Origin: Oscillibacter valericigenes
GTDB lineage: Bacteria > Bacillota > Clostridia > Oscillospirales > Oscillospiraceae
Length of the DNA stretch: 64,000 nucleotides
Assembly (NCBI RefSeq): GCF_021531435.1
Contig: NZ_JAFBIS010000006.1
Span: 61,147 to 125,146 of the forward strand
Reading direction: 5' to 3'
The notes below the pieces were generated by a model, which made no database searches, was not told the DNA's origin, and was given only the letters and a program-made list of their open reading frames with translations. The position numbers were made by a program, and so were the translations under genes. Each line of letters opens with the position of its first letter. The stretch's first letter is position 1. Shown one piece after another: positions 42,311 to 50,500 of this stretch.

Positions 42311-42339
42311 TTGTCTTTCCTCTCCCCACGCGCTATGCT
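42311..42339 (+). promoter_or_regulatory. promoter of the LytTR-DUF3021 operon
   Basis: -35 TTGTCT (42311-42316), 17-base spacer, -10 TATGCT (42334-42339), about 30 bases before the start. Confidence 0.55.
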
Positions 42340-42368
42340 CAGCCTGTCAGCTGGCAAAGGAGGTCATT

Positions 42369-42806
42369 ATGAAAATCACCGTAGAACACTGCGACACCCC
42401 GGAAAACGAGGTCATTCTCCGCTGCCGGGAGCTGGACGAGGAGATGCTCCACATCCTGGCCCTGTTGCGGTCGGGGATGCAGTCTCTCTGTGCTTTTACG
42501 GAGGAGCGGGAGACGGTCCTTCTGTCCCCTCAGGAGGTGCTGTACGCCGAATCCGTGGAGGAGCGCACCTGGCTCTACTGCGAAAAGGCCGTCTGGCGTA
42601 CCGCCCTGTCCCTCTCGGAGCTGGAGGCACGGTACGAGGCCCTGGGCTTCTGCCGGGTGAGCCGGTCCATGGTGGTGAACCTCCACGGCATCCGGCAGCT
42701 GAAAAGCTGCGCCGGGAGCCGCATCGAGGCCACCATGCGCAACGGGGAGAAGGTCATGATCTCCCGTCACTACGGGCCCCTGCTGCGGGAGCGGCTGGGG
42801 ATGTAA
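42369..42806 (+). CDS. LytTR-domain transcription factor
   Basis: A 145-residue protein with a C-terminal LytTR DNA-binding domain (about 45-143), recognised by VLYAESVEERTWLYC, LSELEARYEALGFCRVSRSMVVNL and the final MISRHYGPLLRERL. The N-terminal 45 residues are a short helical extension, with no receiver domain, so it is a one-component regulator. The downstream DUF3021 membrane protein starts 21 bases later. LytTR-DUF3021 pairs are widespread in Firmicutes and are thought to work as membrane-inhibited regulatory systems, often autoregulated. The target is unknown. Confidence 0.92.
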   Translation: MKITVEHCDTPENEVILRCRELDEEMLHILALLRSGMQSLCAFTEERETVLLSPQEVLYAESVEERTWLYCEKAVWRTALSLSELEARYEALGFCRVSRSMVVNLHGIRQLKSCAGSRIEATMRNGEKVMISRHYGPLLRERLGM

Positions 42807-42827
42807 TCGCGTAAAAGGAGGTTCTTT

Positions 42828-43262
42828 ATGAAACAATTTCTGCGTTTTTACGCCTGGGGCATGGAGGTCAAACTCTACATGAGCATCTACACCGCCGCCG
42901 TGGTCTTTTTCCAGGGCATCACGGAGGTGCTTCAGGGGCGGTATGCCATCAGCGTGTGGGTCCTGCTGGAGATGCTGCTGGTCAGTTTCGTCTTTGCCGC
43001 CATCCAGTACGTGATACTGCCCGCCGGGGAGTGGTCGTCCAGGGGAAGGCTGGCGGCATGGGCGGTCTGCGCCAATGTGCTGTATATCGGCAGCGCACTG
43101 GTATTCGGCTGGTTCCCGGGTGTTCCTCTCTGGGAGAACATCGTACTGGTCGCCATGTTGGAAGTCAGCCTGTGGGCCATCTGGTTCGGCAAGCAGGTAG
43201 CCCGCTGGCGGGACACCCGGGCGCTGAACCGGAGTTTACGGAAATTCCAGCAAGAGGGATAA
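42828..43262 (+). CDS. DUF3021 membrane protein
   Basis: A 144-residue protein with four predicted membrane helices and a charged C-terminal tail (RWRDTRALNRSLRKFQQ). Its family partner is the LytTR regulator encoded just upstream; in studied cases the membrane protein holds the regulator inactive. The gene has AAAGGAGG upstream and ends two bases into a terminator stem. No enzymatic motif is present. Confidence 0.88.
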   Translation: MKQFLRFYAWGMEVKLYMSIYTAAVVFFQGITEVLQGRYAISVWVLLEMLLVSFVFAAIQYVILPAGEWSSRGRLAAWAVCANVLYIGSALVFGWFPGVPLWENIVLVAMLEVSLWAIWFGKQVARWRDTRALNRSLRKFQQEG

Positions 43263-43297
43263 AAAGAGTGTCCGGGAATTCCCGGACACTCTTTTTA
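43261..43297. terminator. bidirectional terminator, DUF3021/HD gene
   Basis: AAAAAGAGTGTCCGGG, loop AATT, complement ending in TTTTT; between convergent genes. Confidence 0.92.
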
Positions 43298-43300
43298 TGT

Positions 43301-43885
43301 TTACAGTGCCTCCATAGCGGCGTTGACTTCCGCCTCGCAGGAACGCATCGCCAGGATGGTCTTTTCCATCAGGTCCTCCAGGGTCCAGCCCAATCGCTCG
43401 GCGCCCTCCTTGATGACATCCCGGGAGCAGCCGGCGGCGAACTTCTTGTCCTTGAACTTCTTTTTCAGGGAGCTGACCTCCATGTCCTGGCAGCTCTTGC
43501 TGGGGCGCATCCGGGCGGCGGCGCCGATGAGACCCGTCAGCTCGTCTGCCGCGAAGAGGACCTTCTCCATCTCATGGGTGGGTTCTACATCGCAGCACAG
43601 GCCATAGCCGTGGGAGCAGACGGCGTGGATGAGCTCGTCGGAGCAGCCGATCTCCGCCAACAGCTCCGGGGCCTTTTTGCAGTGCTCCTCCGGCCACTTC
43701 TCGAAGTCCACATCGTGGAGCAGGCCCACGGTGGCCCAGAAATCCGCGTCCTCGCCGTAGCCCAGCTCGTTCGCATACCAGCGCATGGTGCCCTCCACTG
43801 TCAGGGCATGCTGGATGTGGAAAGGCTCGGCATTGTACTTTTTCAGCAGCGCCAGGGCTGTTTCTCTATCAGGGCAGGCTTTCAT
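43301..43885 (-). CDS. HD-domain phosphohydrolase
   Basis: A 194-residue metal-dependent hydrolase of the HD superfamily, with H-ALTVEGTMR, the HD pair in GLLHDVDFEKWPEEH, and a following H in VCSHGYG. The substrate is unknown; relatives hydrolyse nucleotides. A CC-rich middle (GLCCDVEP) and a helical C-terminus complete it. It is cotranscribed with the upstream DUF2461 gene (15 bases between). Confidence 0.87.
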   Translation of the reverse strand: MKACPDRETALALLKKYNAEPFHIQHALTVEGTMRWYANELGYGEDADFWATVGLLHDVDFEKWPEEHCKKAPELLAEIGCSDELIHAVCSHGYGLCCDVEPTHEMEKVLFAADELTGLIGAAARMRPSKSCQDMEVSSLKKKFKDKKFAAGCSRDVIKEGAERLGWTLEDLMEKTILAMRSCEAEVNAAMEAL

Positions 43886-43900
43886 ATGTTGTTCTCCTTT

Positions 43901-44581
43901 TCATGCGTCCCTGGGGTCGGGGTCTCCGTCCAGGGCGGCAAAATAATCATAATAGGGCAGCAGAAATTCGTATCCCTTTTTTACCCGGTCCACCACGTCC
44001 CGGCTGAACAACTCCTCCGTCAGCTTGTCCTCATGGCAGAGGGAAAAGGATTTGGCCTGATACCAGGGCGCCAGCAGCTCCGAGGGGGCCTGGCTCCGGG
44101 GCTTTTTATAATCCTCGGTCTCCAACACGAACTCCGTCTGCCTGTTCAGTCCCCGGGTCAGCTTTTCCATGGTCCCGGGGTCCCGGTCGATGCGGGCGCG
44201 GAGCTTGGCCATGGTGACGGGCTTGGGCATCCAATAGCCCAGGCCGTAGCTCCACCCGTCCGGCGTGACCTCAAACCAGAAGGTGGGGCGGGCGGTCCAC
44301 TCGTCCGCCGGCTGCCGGATGCCGATCCACAGGTGGTCCTTATAGGGCCCCCGGCCATGGAGCCGGCGGGCGTCCCGGTAGATGCGGCTCACCTTGCATA
44401 TCAGCCCGCTGTCCGGGCGCTTGTCCCGGATGAAATCATACAGCTCGCTTCCCAGCTCCCGCATGGGCTGGTAGAGCTGGGTCAGGTAAATCTCCTTGTG
44501 GGCTTCAAACCAGGTCCGCTCGTTGTTGAAGCGGATGCCCCACATGAAGTCCACCGTCTCATCAGTAAATCCGGTAAACAT
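43901..44581 (-). CDS. DUF2461-family protein
   Basis: A 226-residue cytosolic protein of the DUF2461 (TIGR02453) family. The family pattern is clear: the N-terminal FMWGIRFNNERTWFEAHKE, then KVSRIYRDARRLHGRGPYKDHLWI, and FWFEVTPDGWSYGLGYW. The function is unknown, although the fold is related to nucleic-acid or metabolite-binding proteins. It is followed after 15 bases by the HD gene. Confidence 0.9.
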   Translation of the reverse strand: MFTGFTDETVDFMWGIRFNNERTWFEAHKEIYLTQLYQPMRELGSELYDFIRDKRPDSGLICKVSRIYRDARRLHGRGPYKDHLWIGIRQPADEWTARPTFWFEVTPDGWSYGLGYWMPKPVTMAKLRARIDRDPGTMEKLTRGLNRQTEFVLETEDYKKPRSQAPSELLAPWYQAKSFSLCHEDKLTEELFSRDVVDRVKKGYEFLLPYYDYFAALDGDPDPRDA

Positions 44582-44606
44582 GGGTCTCCTCCGTTGTTTT
44601 CATGGA

Positions 44607-44633
44607 ACCGGCCCGGGCTACGCCCGGGCCGGT
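44607..44633 (-). terminator. GC-rich hairpin after the cytidylate-kinase-like gene
   Basis: ACCGGCCCGGGC, loop TAC, perfect complement (12-bp stem), immediately after the stop at 44640 on the minus strand. It has no T-tract, so efficiency is uncertain. Confidence 0.55.
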
Positions 44634-44639
44634 GGATGC

Positions 44640-45242
44640 TCACTTGCGGTTCTGCGCGGCCTCCACGATCAGCTGCACGCACAGGTCATAGCCCAGGATG
44701 CCGCTGTCCAGGGTCAGGTGGTAATTGTGGCAGTCGCCCCACTTTTTGCCTGTGTAGCGGGTGTAGTACGTATGGCGGCTGTTGTCCTTCTTCGCCATCA
44801 TCTTCTGGATCTCCGTGGCGTTGTTGGTCCCCAGCAGCTCGCTGACCCGGACGGCCCGGTGGATGTCATCGGCGTGGATAAAGACGTTCAGGCTGTCGAT
44901 GCCCGCCTCCCGCAAAATCTCATCGGCGCAGCGGCCCAGAATGACGCAGGGCCCCTTTTGGGCCAGCTGGACGATGATGGCCTGCTGAACGTCGTGGATG
45001 ACCTCCTGGGTGTCGTGGAACTGCAGGCTGGACGCGGAGCAGATGGTCTTGAGAATGGAGTCCGCGCGGGAGACGTCCTCCCCCTCGTCTTCGATCAGCT
45101 CAGGGTCGAAGCCGCTGGCCTTGGCGGTCTCCCGGACGATGTCCCGGTCAAAGAACTCGATGCCCAGCTCCTGGGCCACCCGCTTGCCGATGGTATGTCC
45201 GCCGGCGCCGAATTCCCGGCTGATGGTAATGATCTGATTCAT
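44640..45242 (-). CDS. cytidylate kinase-like family protein
   Basis: A 200-residue P-loop protein of the cytidylate-kinase-like family common in Clostridia and Bacteroides. The N-terminal ITISREFGAGGHTIGKRVAQ is the modified nucleotide-binding loop, followed by FFDRDIVRETAKASG and GRCADEIL. True cytidylate kinase (Cmk) has a different loop and CMP site, so the substrate of this family is undefined. The ATG at 45242 follows GGGGG. Confidence 0.88.
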   Translation of the reverse strand: MNQIITISREFGAGGHTIGKRVAQELGIEFFDRDIVRETAKASGFDPELIEDEGEDVSRADSILKTICSASSLQFHDTQEVIHDVQQAIIVQLAQKGPCVILGRCADEILREAGIDSLNVFIHADDIHRAVRVSELLGTNNATEIQKMMAKKDNSRHTYYTRYTGKKWGDCHNYHLTLDSGILGYDLCVQLIVEAAQNRK

Positions 45243-45319
45243 GGCGTTTGCCCCCTGTGACCGCGTTTCGCGGCATTTTCTGGGGAATATTGTACCACGT
45301 TTTCCGCCCCGGCACAATC

Positions 45320-45958
45320 CTATTTTTCGCACTGGAGCCCCCGCTCCAGCATGCTCATCAATTCATTGGCCCAGCGGTACGCGTCGGCGCTCATGGCGTT
45401 CAGGATGCCGGCCAGGCAGGGGTCGGTGGTGCCCTCCGCCGCCCGGACGTAATTCAGACCGTTGCAGGCTTCGGCGTGGTACCGCTCCCGCAGGGCGGGA
45501 CACCAGCGGCCCACGTAAATGCGCTCGCAGTTCACCGCAGGATGGTAGCACTCCCCGGTGACGAGGTAGTAGATCGCCAGCAGATGCCGGGCGTGCTCCA
45601 GCTTGCCCGCCGCGATCTCCTTCAGCCGCTGCCGGGCCCAGGCCGGCCCCTGCCGGCTGAGAGCCAGGTAGTGCCGCCGGTCTGCCAGGGCCTCCTCCAG
45701 AAAGCCCGTCAGCACCTCCAGCATCTCCGACGCCGCGCTGCCCATGCAGCAGGGGTTGGGCGTGGCTCCGGGCAGCTGGCTCTCCTGGCGGACCTGGGCC
45801 GGGGTCAGCTGGGACGTCGGGGCCTGTTGGACCGCCTGGGGCTGGGCGGATTCTGTATCGGACGGCGGATAGGGCTCCAGCGTGGGGGCCACGCGCTGCC
45901 AGATGCGGTCATACTGACGGTAATCGTAGGGTTCCGGGGTACGCAGGTTTTGTTCCAT
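45320..45958 (-). CDS. ferritin-like domain protein
   Basis: A 212-residue protein with a proline- and glutamine-rich N-terminus (about 1-70) and a C-terminal four-helix bundle (about 80-205) resembling ferritin-like proteins: FLEEALADRRHYLALS, EIAAGKLEHARHLLAIYYL with ExxH pairs. A CC pair (NPCCMGS) precedes the bundle. Metal binding is plausible but not proven, and it could be a spore- or envelope-associated member of the family. The ATG at 45958 has AAAGGAGG upstream. It is transcribed divergently from sufC-sufB. Confidence 0.72.
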   Translation of the reverse strand: MEQNLRTPEPYDYRQYDRIWQRVAPTLEPYPPSDTESAQPQAVQQAPTSQLTPAQVRQESQLPGATPNPCCMGSAASEMLEVLTGFLEEALADRRHYLALSRQGPAWARQRLKEIAAGKLEHARHLLAIYYLVTGECYHPAVNCERIYVGRWCPALRERYHAEACNGLNYVRAAEGTTDPCLAGILNAMSADAYRWANELMSMLERGLQCEK

Positions 45959-46009
45959 CACGGTCGCCTCCTTTTCTCCCCAGTCTATGCAGGACCGGCC
46001 CGTGCCGTA

Positions 46010-46029
46010 CCTGTTGCGTCCGCAACAGG
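46010..46029. promoter_or_regulatory. palindrome between the ferritin-like gene and sufC
   Basis: CCTGTTGCG, two bases, CGCAACAGG (perfect 9-bp arms), in the divergent intergenic region. It could be an operator shared by both directions. Confidence 0.4.
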
Positions 46030-46078
46030 CATTTTCCCCGCAGTTGGGGTAAAATAACCCTAAAAGCCGTAGGGAATA

Positions 46079-46107
46079 TTGCATTTCCGGACGGCTTCTG
46101 CTAAAAT
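46079..46107 (+). promoter_or_regulatory. promoter of sufC-sufB
   Basis: -35 TTGCAT (46079-46084), 17-base spacer, -10 TAAAAT (46102-46107). Confidence 0.65.
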
Positions 46108-46150
46108 AGGTGAGCTATCAGCATTTTTCCATCAAAGGAGGTCCCATTTT

Positions 46151-46891
46151 ATGCTGGAACTGCAGCATATCAGCTACGCCGTCCGGGAGGGCGACGGGGA
46201 GCTGGGCATTCTGAACGATATTTCCCTCACCATCGACGACCACAAGCTGGTGGTCTTCACCGGCCCCAATGGCGGCGGCAAAACCACCCTGGCGAAGGTC
46301 ATCATGGGTTTGGTACAGCCCACGGCGGGCCGCATCCTCTGGAACGGCCAGGACATCACCGATTTGGGCATCACGGAGCGGGCACGCCTCGGCATCAGCT
46401 ACGGCTTCCAGCAGCCGCCCCGGTTCAAGGGCCTGACCGTCCGCAATCTGCTGACCCTGGCCAGCGGCGACGAGAAGCTGTCCAAGGACAAGTGCTGCCA
46501 GTACCTGACCAAGGTCGGCCTGTGCGCCAACGACTACCTGGACCGGGAGGTGGACGTCTCCCTCTCCGGCGGCGAGGTCAAGCGCATCGAGATCGCCACC
46601 ATCCTGGCCCGGAACAGCCAGCTTATGATCTTTGACGAGCCGGAGGCCGGCATCGACCTGTGGTCCTTCGCCCGGCTGACGGAGACATTTGAGCAGATCC
46701 ACGCCGGCGGCAGCGCCACCATGATCATCATCTCCCACCAGGAGCGCATCATCTCCCTGGCGGACGAGGTCATCGTGGTGGGCGACGGTGCCATCCGCCA
46801 CCGGGGCGCCGCGGCGGACATTCTGCCGCAGATTTTGGCGGACACACTGGGCGGCTGCCCGGTACTGACGAAAGGGGGTGCCGCGCAATGA
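46151..46891 (+). CDS. sufC: SufC-type Fe-S assembly ATPase
   Basis: A 246-residue ABC ATPase without membrane partners. It has Walker A GPNGGGKTT, the Q-loop in SYGFQQPPRFKGLTV, the signature VSLSGGEVKRIEIA and Walker B LMIFDEPEAGID, in the order and with the FDEPEAGID wording typical of SufC. SufC powers the SufB scaffold for iron-sulphur cluster assembly in the cytosol. The ATG at 46151 has AAAGGAGGT upstream. It overlaps sufB by ATGA. Together they form a two-gene minimal Suf system with no SufS, SufU or SufD beside it. Confidence 0.93.
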   Translation: MLELQHISYAVREGDGELGILNDISLTIDDHKLVVFTGPNGGGKTTLAKVIMGLVQPTAGRILWNGQDITDLGITERARLGISYGFQQPPRFKGLTVRNLLTLASGDEKLSKDKCCQYLTKVGLCANDYLDREVDVSLSGGEVKRIEIATILARNSQLMIFDEPEAGIDLWSFARLTETFEQIHAGGSATMIIISHQERIISLADEVIVVGDGAIRHRGAAADILPQILADTLGGCPVLTKGGAAQ

Positions 46892-47814
46892 TGGATACGG
46901 AAGTGGATCGCGAGCTTCTGGAAAAGATCGCGGACATGCTGGGTAAGCCCGTGGGGGCCTTCAACATCCGCAAGGACTGCGGCTGCGACGGCCGCCAGAG
47001 CACCGAGCACATTGAGATCACCGGCAAGACCGACGGCAAGTCGGGCATCGACATCCGGGTGAAGGACGGCACCGTGGGCGAGACCTGCCACATCCCCGTC
47101 ATCATCACAAAGCCCGGCATTGAGGAAATGGTCTACAACGACTTCTATATCGGAGAAAACTGCAATGTGGACATCGTGGCCGGCTGCGGCATCCACAACT
47201 GCGGCGACCAGGACAGCCGTCACGACGGCGTCCACACCTTCTATGTGGGGAAAAACTCCCATGTCCACTACACGGAAAAACACTACGGCGAGGGTGACGG
47301 CAAGGGCGGCAGGATCATGAACCCCCAGACCATCGTGTACCTGGAGGAGGGCGCCTCTATCCAGATGGACACCACCCAGATCCGGGGTATCGACTCCACC
47401 AAGCGGTACACGAAGATCGTGTGCGGCAAGGGGGCCGAGGCCGTCATCACCGAGCGTCTGCTGACCCACGGGGAGCAGGTGGCCGAGAGCGACATGGAGA
47501 TCGTACTGGACGGCGAGGATTCCAAGGGCCGGGTCATCTCCCGGTCCGTGGCCCAGGACGCGTCCAGCCAGGTGTTCTACCCCCGGATGGTGGGCAACGC
47601 CCAGTGCTTCGGCCATGTGCAGTGCGACTCTATTATCATGGGCGAGGCGAAAATCAAGTCCATCCCCGCCATCACCGCCAACTGCACCGAGGCCCAGCTG
47701 GTCCATGAGGCCGCCATCGGCAAGATCGCCGGCGACCAGCTTTTGAAGCTGGAGACCCTGGGTCTGACGGAAGAAGAGGCCGAGGACTGCATCCTGAAGG
47801 GCTTCCTGGCGTAA
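46888..47814 (+). CDS. sufB: SufB/SufD-type scaffold protein (short form)
   Basis: A 308-residue SufBD beta-helix protein. The core shows IPVIITKPGIEEMVYNDFYIGENC, the cysteine/histidine segment VAGCGIHNCGDQDSRHDG, and the C-terminal INANCTEAQLVHEAAIGKI-like block with a conserved acidic loop. It is far shorter than SufB (about 465) and equals the short scaffolds of two-gene (SufC plus SufB) systems in archaea and anaerobic Firmicutes. It should be the cluster scaffold docking two SufC subunits. The N-terminal CGCDG adds two cysteines. Confidence 0.9.
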   Translation: MMDTEVDRELLEKIADMLGKPVGAFNIRKDCGCDGRQSTEHIEITGKTDGKSGIDIRVKDGTVGETCHIPVIITKPGIEEMVYNDFYIGENCNVDIVAGCGIHNCGDQDSRHDGVHTFYVGKNSHVHYTEKHYGEGDGKGGRIMNPQTIVYLEEGASIQMDTTQIRGIDSTKRYTKIVCGKGAEAVITERLLTHGEQVAESDMEIVLDGEDSKGRVISRSVAQDASSQVFYPRMVGNAQCFGHVQCDSIIMGEAKIKSIPAITANCTEAQLVHEAAIGKIAGDQLLKLETLGLTEEEAEDCILKGFLA

Positions 47815-47882
47815 AACCGCGCAAAACGGGGTTTGCTTGTGAAAGTTCTTTTTGCTTCTTTTCCTTTCAAGAAAAAGATGAG

Positions 47883-47918
47883 AAAAAATCCTCCGTGGTG
47901 ATCCCACGGAGGATTTTT
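47883..47918. terminator. bidirectional terminator, sufB/rny
   Basis: AAAAATCCTCCGTGG, short loop, CCACGGAGGATTTTT; between convergent genes. Confidence 0.92.
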
Positions 47919-47929
47919 CATGTGCTCTT

Positions 47930-49480
47930 TTACTTTGCGTATTCGACCACTTTGGTCTCCCGCAGGACATGGACCTTGATCTGGCCGGGATATTCCATCT
48001 CTTCCTCGATCTTCTTGGCCAGGTCCCGGGCCAGAATGACCATCTGGTCCTCGCTGACCTGTTCGGGCTTCACCATGACCCGGACCTCACGGCCCGCCTG
48101 GATTGCGTAGGCCTTGTCAACGCCGGGATAGGAACCGGTGATGGTCTCCAGCTGCTCCAGGCGCTTGATGTAGTTCTCCAGGTTTTCACGGCGGGCGCCG
48201 GGACGGGCGGCGGAAATGGCATCCGCGGCCTGGACCAGGCAGGCGACGATGGTGCGGGGCTCCACATCGTTGTGGTGGGCCTCGATAGCGTGGATGATGT
48301 CCTCCCGCTCCTTGTACTTCCGGGCGAATTCCACACCCAGGGCCACATGGGTGCCCTCCAGCTCATGGTCAACGGACTTGCCCAAATCGTGGAGCAGGCC
48401 GGCGCGCTTGGCAGCCTGAACATCGGCGCCCAGCTCGGAGGCCATCATGCCGGCGATGTGGGACACCTCGATGGAATGCTGCAGCACGTTCTGGCCGTAG
48501 CTGGTGCGGTAATGCAGGCGGCCCAGCATCTTCACCAGCTCGGGGTGCAGGTTGCGGACGCCGCACTCGAATACCGCGCGCTCGCCCTCGGCCTTGATGG
48601 TGGTCTCCACCTCCCGGCGGGCCTTCTCCACCATCTCCTCGATGTGGGTGGGGTGGATACGGCCGTCGGCGATCAGCTTCTCCAGGGCCAGCCGGGCGAT
48701 CTCCCGGCGGACGGGCTCGAAGCAGGAGACGGTGATGGCCTCCGGCGTGTCGTCGATAATGAGGTCAACGCCGGTCAGCGTCTCGATGGTGCGGATATTG
48801 CGGCCCTCGCGGCCGATGATGCGGCCCTTCATCTCGTCATTGGGCAGGGGAACCACGCTGACGGTCATTTCGGCCACGGAATCCGCGGCGCAGCGCTGGA
48901 TGGCCTGGGCCACCACTTCGCGGGCGCGGGCTTCGCACTCTTCCTTCATGCGGGACTCGACCTCTTTGATCTTGAGGGCGGTCTCGTGGGTCACCTCTGC
49001 CTCCACCTGGTCGATGAGGTACTGCTTTGCCTCCTCGGCGGTGAAACCGGAAATGCGCTCCAGCATCTCGGTCTGGCTGCGCTTGATGACCTTGATCTCT
49101 TCGTTTTCCTTGTCGATGGCCGCGTGCTTCTGGGCCAGGGATTCCTCTTTCTTCTCCATGGCCTCGGTCTTGCGGTCCAGATTTTCTTCCTTCTGCTGCA
49201 GACGGTTTTCCTGCCGCTGCAGGTCGGCTCTGCGTTCCTTTACTTCCTTCTCATACTCGCTGCGGTTCTTTAAAATCTCTTCTTTTGCTTCCAGCAGGGC
49301 CTCGCGCTTCTTGGATTCCGCGCTCTTGATGGCCTCGTTGATAATGCGCTTTCCCTCTTCTTCAGCGCTGGAGATCTCCTTCTCGGAAACAGCTTTCCGG
49401 TAGCGAATACCGAGAGGGAAGCAGATCGCGCCGCCGACCACCAGGCCCACCAGGGCCATAATAATGGTGATAGGTTCCAC
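47930..49480 (-). CDS. rny: RNase Y, membrane-anchored endoribonuclease
   Basis: A 516-residue endonuclease that starts decay of many mRNAs in Firmicutes. An N-terminal membrane anchor ([20 protein letters not shown]) is followed by a long coiled coil (about 30-195), a KH domain with [17 protein letters not shown], and the HD domain with [19 protein letters not shown]. Length is typical (about 515-520). It has its own TTGACA/TAAACT promoter. In Bacillus ymdB follows rny; here ymdB is 10 kb away. Confidence 0.97.
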   Translation of the reverse strand: MEPITIIMALVGLVVGGAICFPLGIRYRKAVSEKEISSAEEEGKRIINEAIKSAESKKREALLEAKEEILKNRSEYEKEVKERRADLQRQENRLQQKEENLDRKTEAMEKKEESLAQKHAAIDKENEEIKVIKRSQTEMLERISGFTAEEAKQYLIDQVEAEVTHETALKIKEVESRMKEECEARAREVVAQAIQRCAADSVAEMTVSVVPLPNDEMKGRIIGREGRNIRTIETLTGVDLIIDDTPEAITVSCFEPVRREIARLALEKLIADGRIHPTHIEEMVEKARREVETTIKAEGERAVFECGVRNLHPELVKMLGRLHYRTSYGQNVLQHSIEVSHIAGMMASELGADVQAAKRAGLLHDLGKSVDHELEGTHVALGVEFARKYKEREDIIHAIEAHHNDVEPRTIVACLVQAADAISAARPGARRENLENYIKRLEQLETITGSYPGVDKAYAIQAGREVRVMVKPEQVSEDQMVILARDLAKKIEEEMEYPGQIKVHVLRETKVVEYAK

Positions 49481-49581
49481 GGCTTCCTCCTGTTCTTCGG
49501 TATCGTATCTAAAATTACAGTAACTTCCGTCAGAAAACGACCGGCAAACGCCCCTACGTCCGCCGATAATTATCCTTTTTT

Positions 49582-49610
49582 AGTTTAATCGTTTACAAGG
49601 CCACTGTCAA
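49582..49610 (-). promoter_or_regulatory. promoter of rny
   Basis: Minus-strand -35 TTGACA (49605-49610), 17-base spacer, -10 TAAACT (49582-49587), about 100 bases before the start. Confidence 0.7.
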
Positions 49611-49667
49611 GCTTTTCATTTTCTAAAAGTTGAAAATCCAAACACCGCTGTAACTAGATATTGAGTT

Positions 49668-50408
49668 TCATGTGTCGATGTACGCTGCCGCGGCGTAGCC
49701 GACGTATATTCCGTAATGCACCACGTACCATCCCTGCCACTCGCCGTAGACCGTGACGGCGGCGCCGTCGGGCATATTGGCGATGATGGTGCCGGTGGGC
49801 GTGGGGCGGCTGCGGAGGTTCAGCGTGCCGTAGCTGACATTCACAGTGCCGCCCACCGGCTCCATGGGATAGATAAAGGGCAGGCCGAAGAGCCGGGTCA
49901 GGGCCCGGGCCAGCTGCTGGGCGATGTCGTCCATGTGGCCCTCCACCCAAACGGCGTCGGCGTAGTTGTCGTGATACCCGATCTCCACCAGCACCGCCGG
50001 GGCCCGGGACAGCCGCACTTCCCCCAGGGTCGTGGTCGCCCGAGTCGTCACCTTGTTGGGCAGGGGATAAATTTTCCGCAGCTCCTCCGCGATCAGCTCC
50101 GCGCCCCGCTGACCCTCAACGCTGTCGGGGTAGTAAAAGGCGATGATGCCCCGCTCCTCGCCGTAGCGTCCCTCCGGCGCGGCATTGGAGTGAAGGGCCA
50201 GGTAGAAGTCGTAATAGCCCTGATTGGCCTGCCGGACGGAGCTGGCGGCGGTCATATCCGGGGTGTTGCGGGTGTACTGGATGCCGTTGGACAGCAGGTA
50301 GGGCACCAGGGCGTCGGCCAGCAGGTTCATGTTGTACTCCTCGGAGCCGCTGCCGGTGACGTACATATTCCACTCCTGGGTGGATGGGCTCAAATAAATA
50401 ATCGGCAT
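49668..50408 (-). CDS. N-acetylmuramoyl-L-alanine amidase with SH3 domain
   Basis: A 246-residue protein with an Amidase_3 domain (about 1-175: zinc ligands in the N-terminal strand and ALHSNAAP, catalytic glutamate in VLVEIGYHDN) and a C-terminal bacterial SH3 domain (about 185-246: GTLNLRSRPTPTGTIIANM) that likely binds cell wall. No signal peptide is visible, so it may act on spore cortex from the mother cell or leave the cell by lysis. It has AAGGAGG upstream and stands alone, divergent from the rRNA methyltransferase gene. Confidence 0.9.
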   Translation of the reverse strand: MPIIYLSPSTQEWNMYVTGSGSEEYNMNLLADALVPYLLSNGIQYTRNTPDMTAASSVRQANQGYYDFYLALHSNAAPEGRYGEERGIIAFYYPDSVEGQRGAELIAEELRKIYPLPNKVTTRATTTLGEVRLSRAPAVLVEIGYHDNYADAVWVEGHMDDIAQQLARALTRLFGLPFIYPMEPVGGTVNVSYGTLNLRSRPTPTGTIIANMPDGAAVTVYGEWQGWYVVHYGIYVGYAAAAYIDT

Positions 50409-50500
50409 GGAAACTCCCTCCTTCTCCCCCTATTTATATGGCATTCCGGCGGCAAATGTGATAAACTGTGAAAAAGCTATCTCGATAAGGAGCAAACCGT

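Noticed and set aside
44607..44633. The GC-rich palindrome after the cytidylate-kinase-like gene as an insertion-sequence end
   Set aside because: There is no partner copy or target duplication; its position directly after a stop fits a terminator better.
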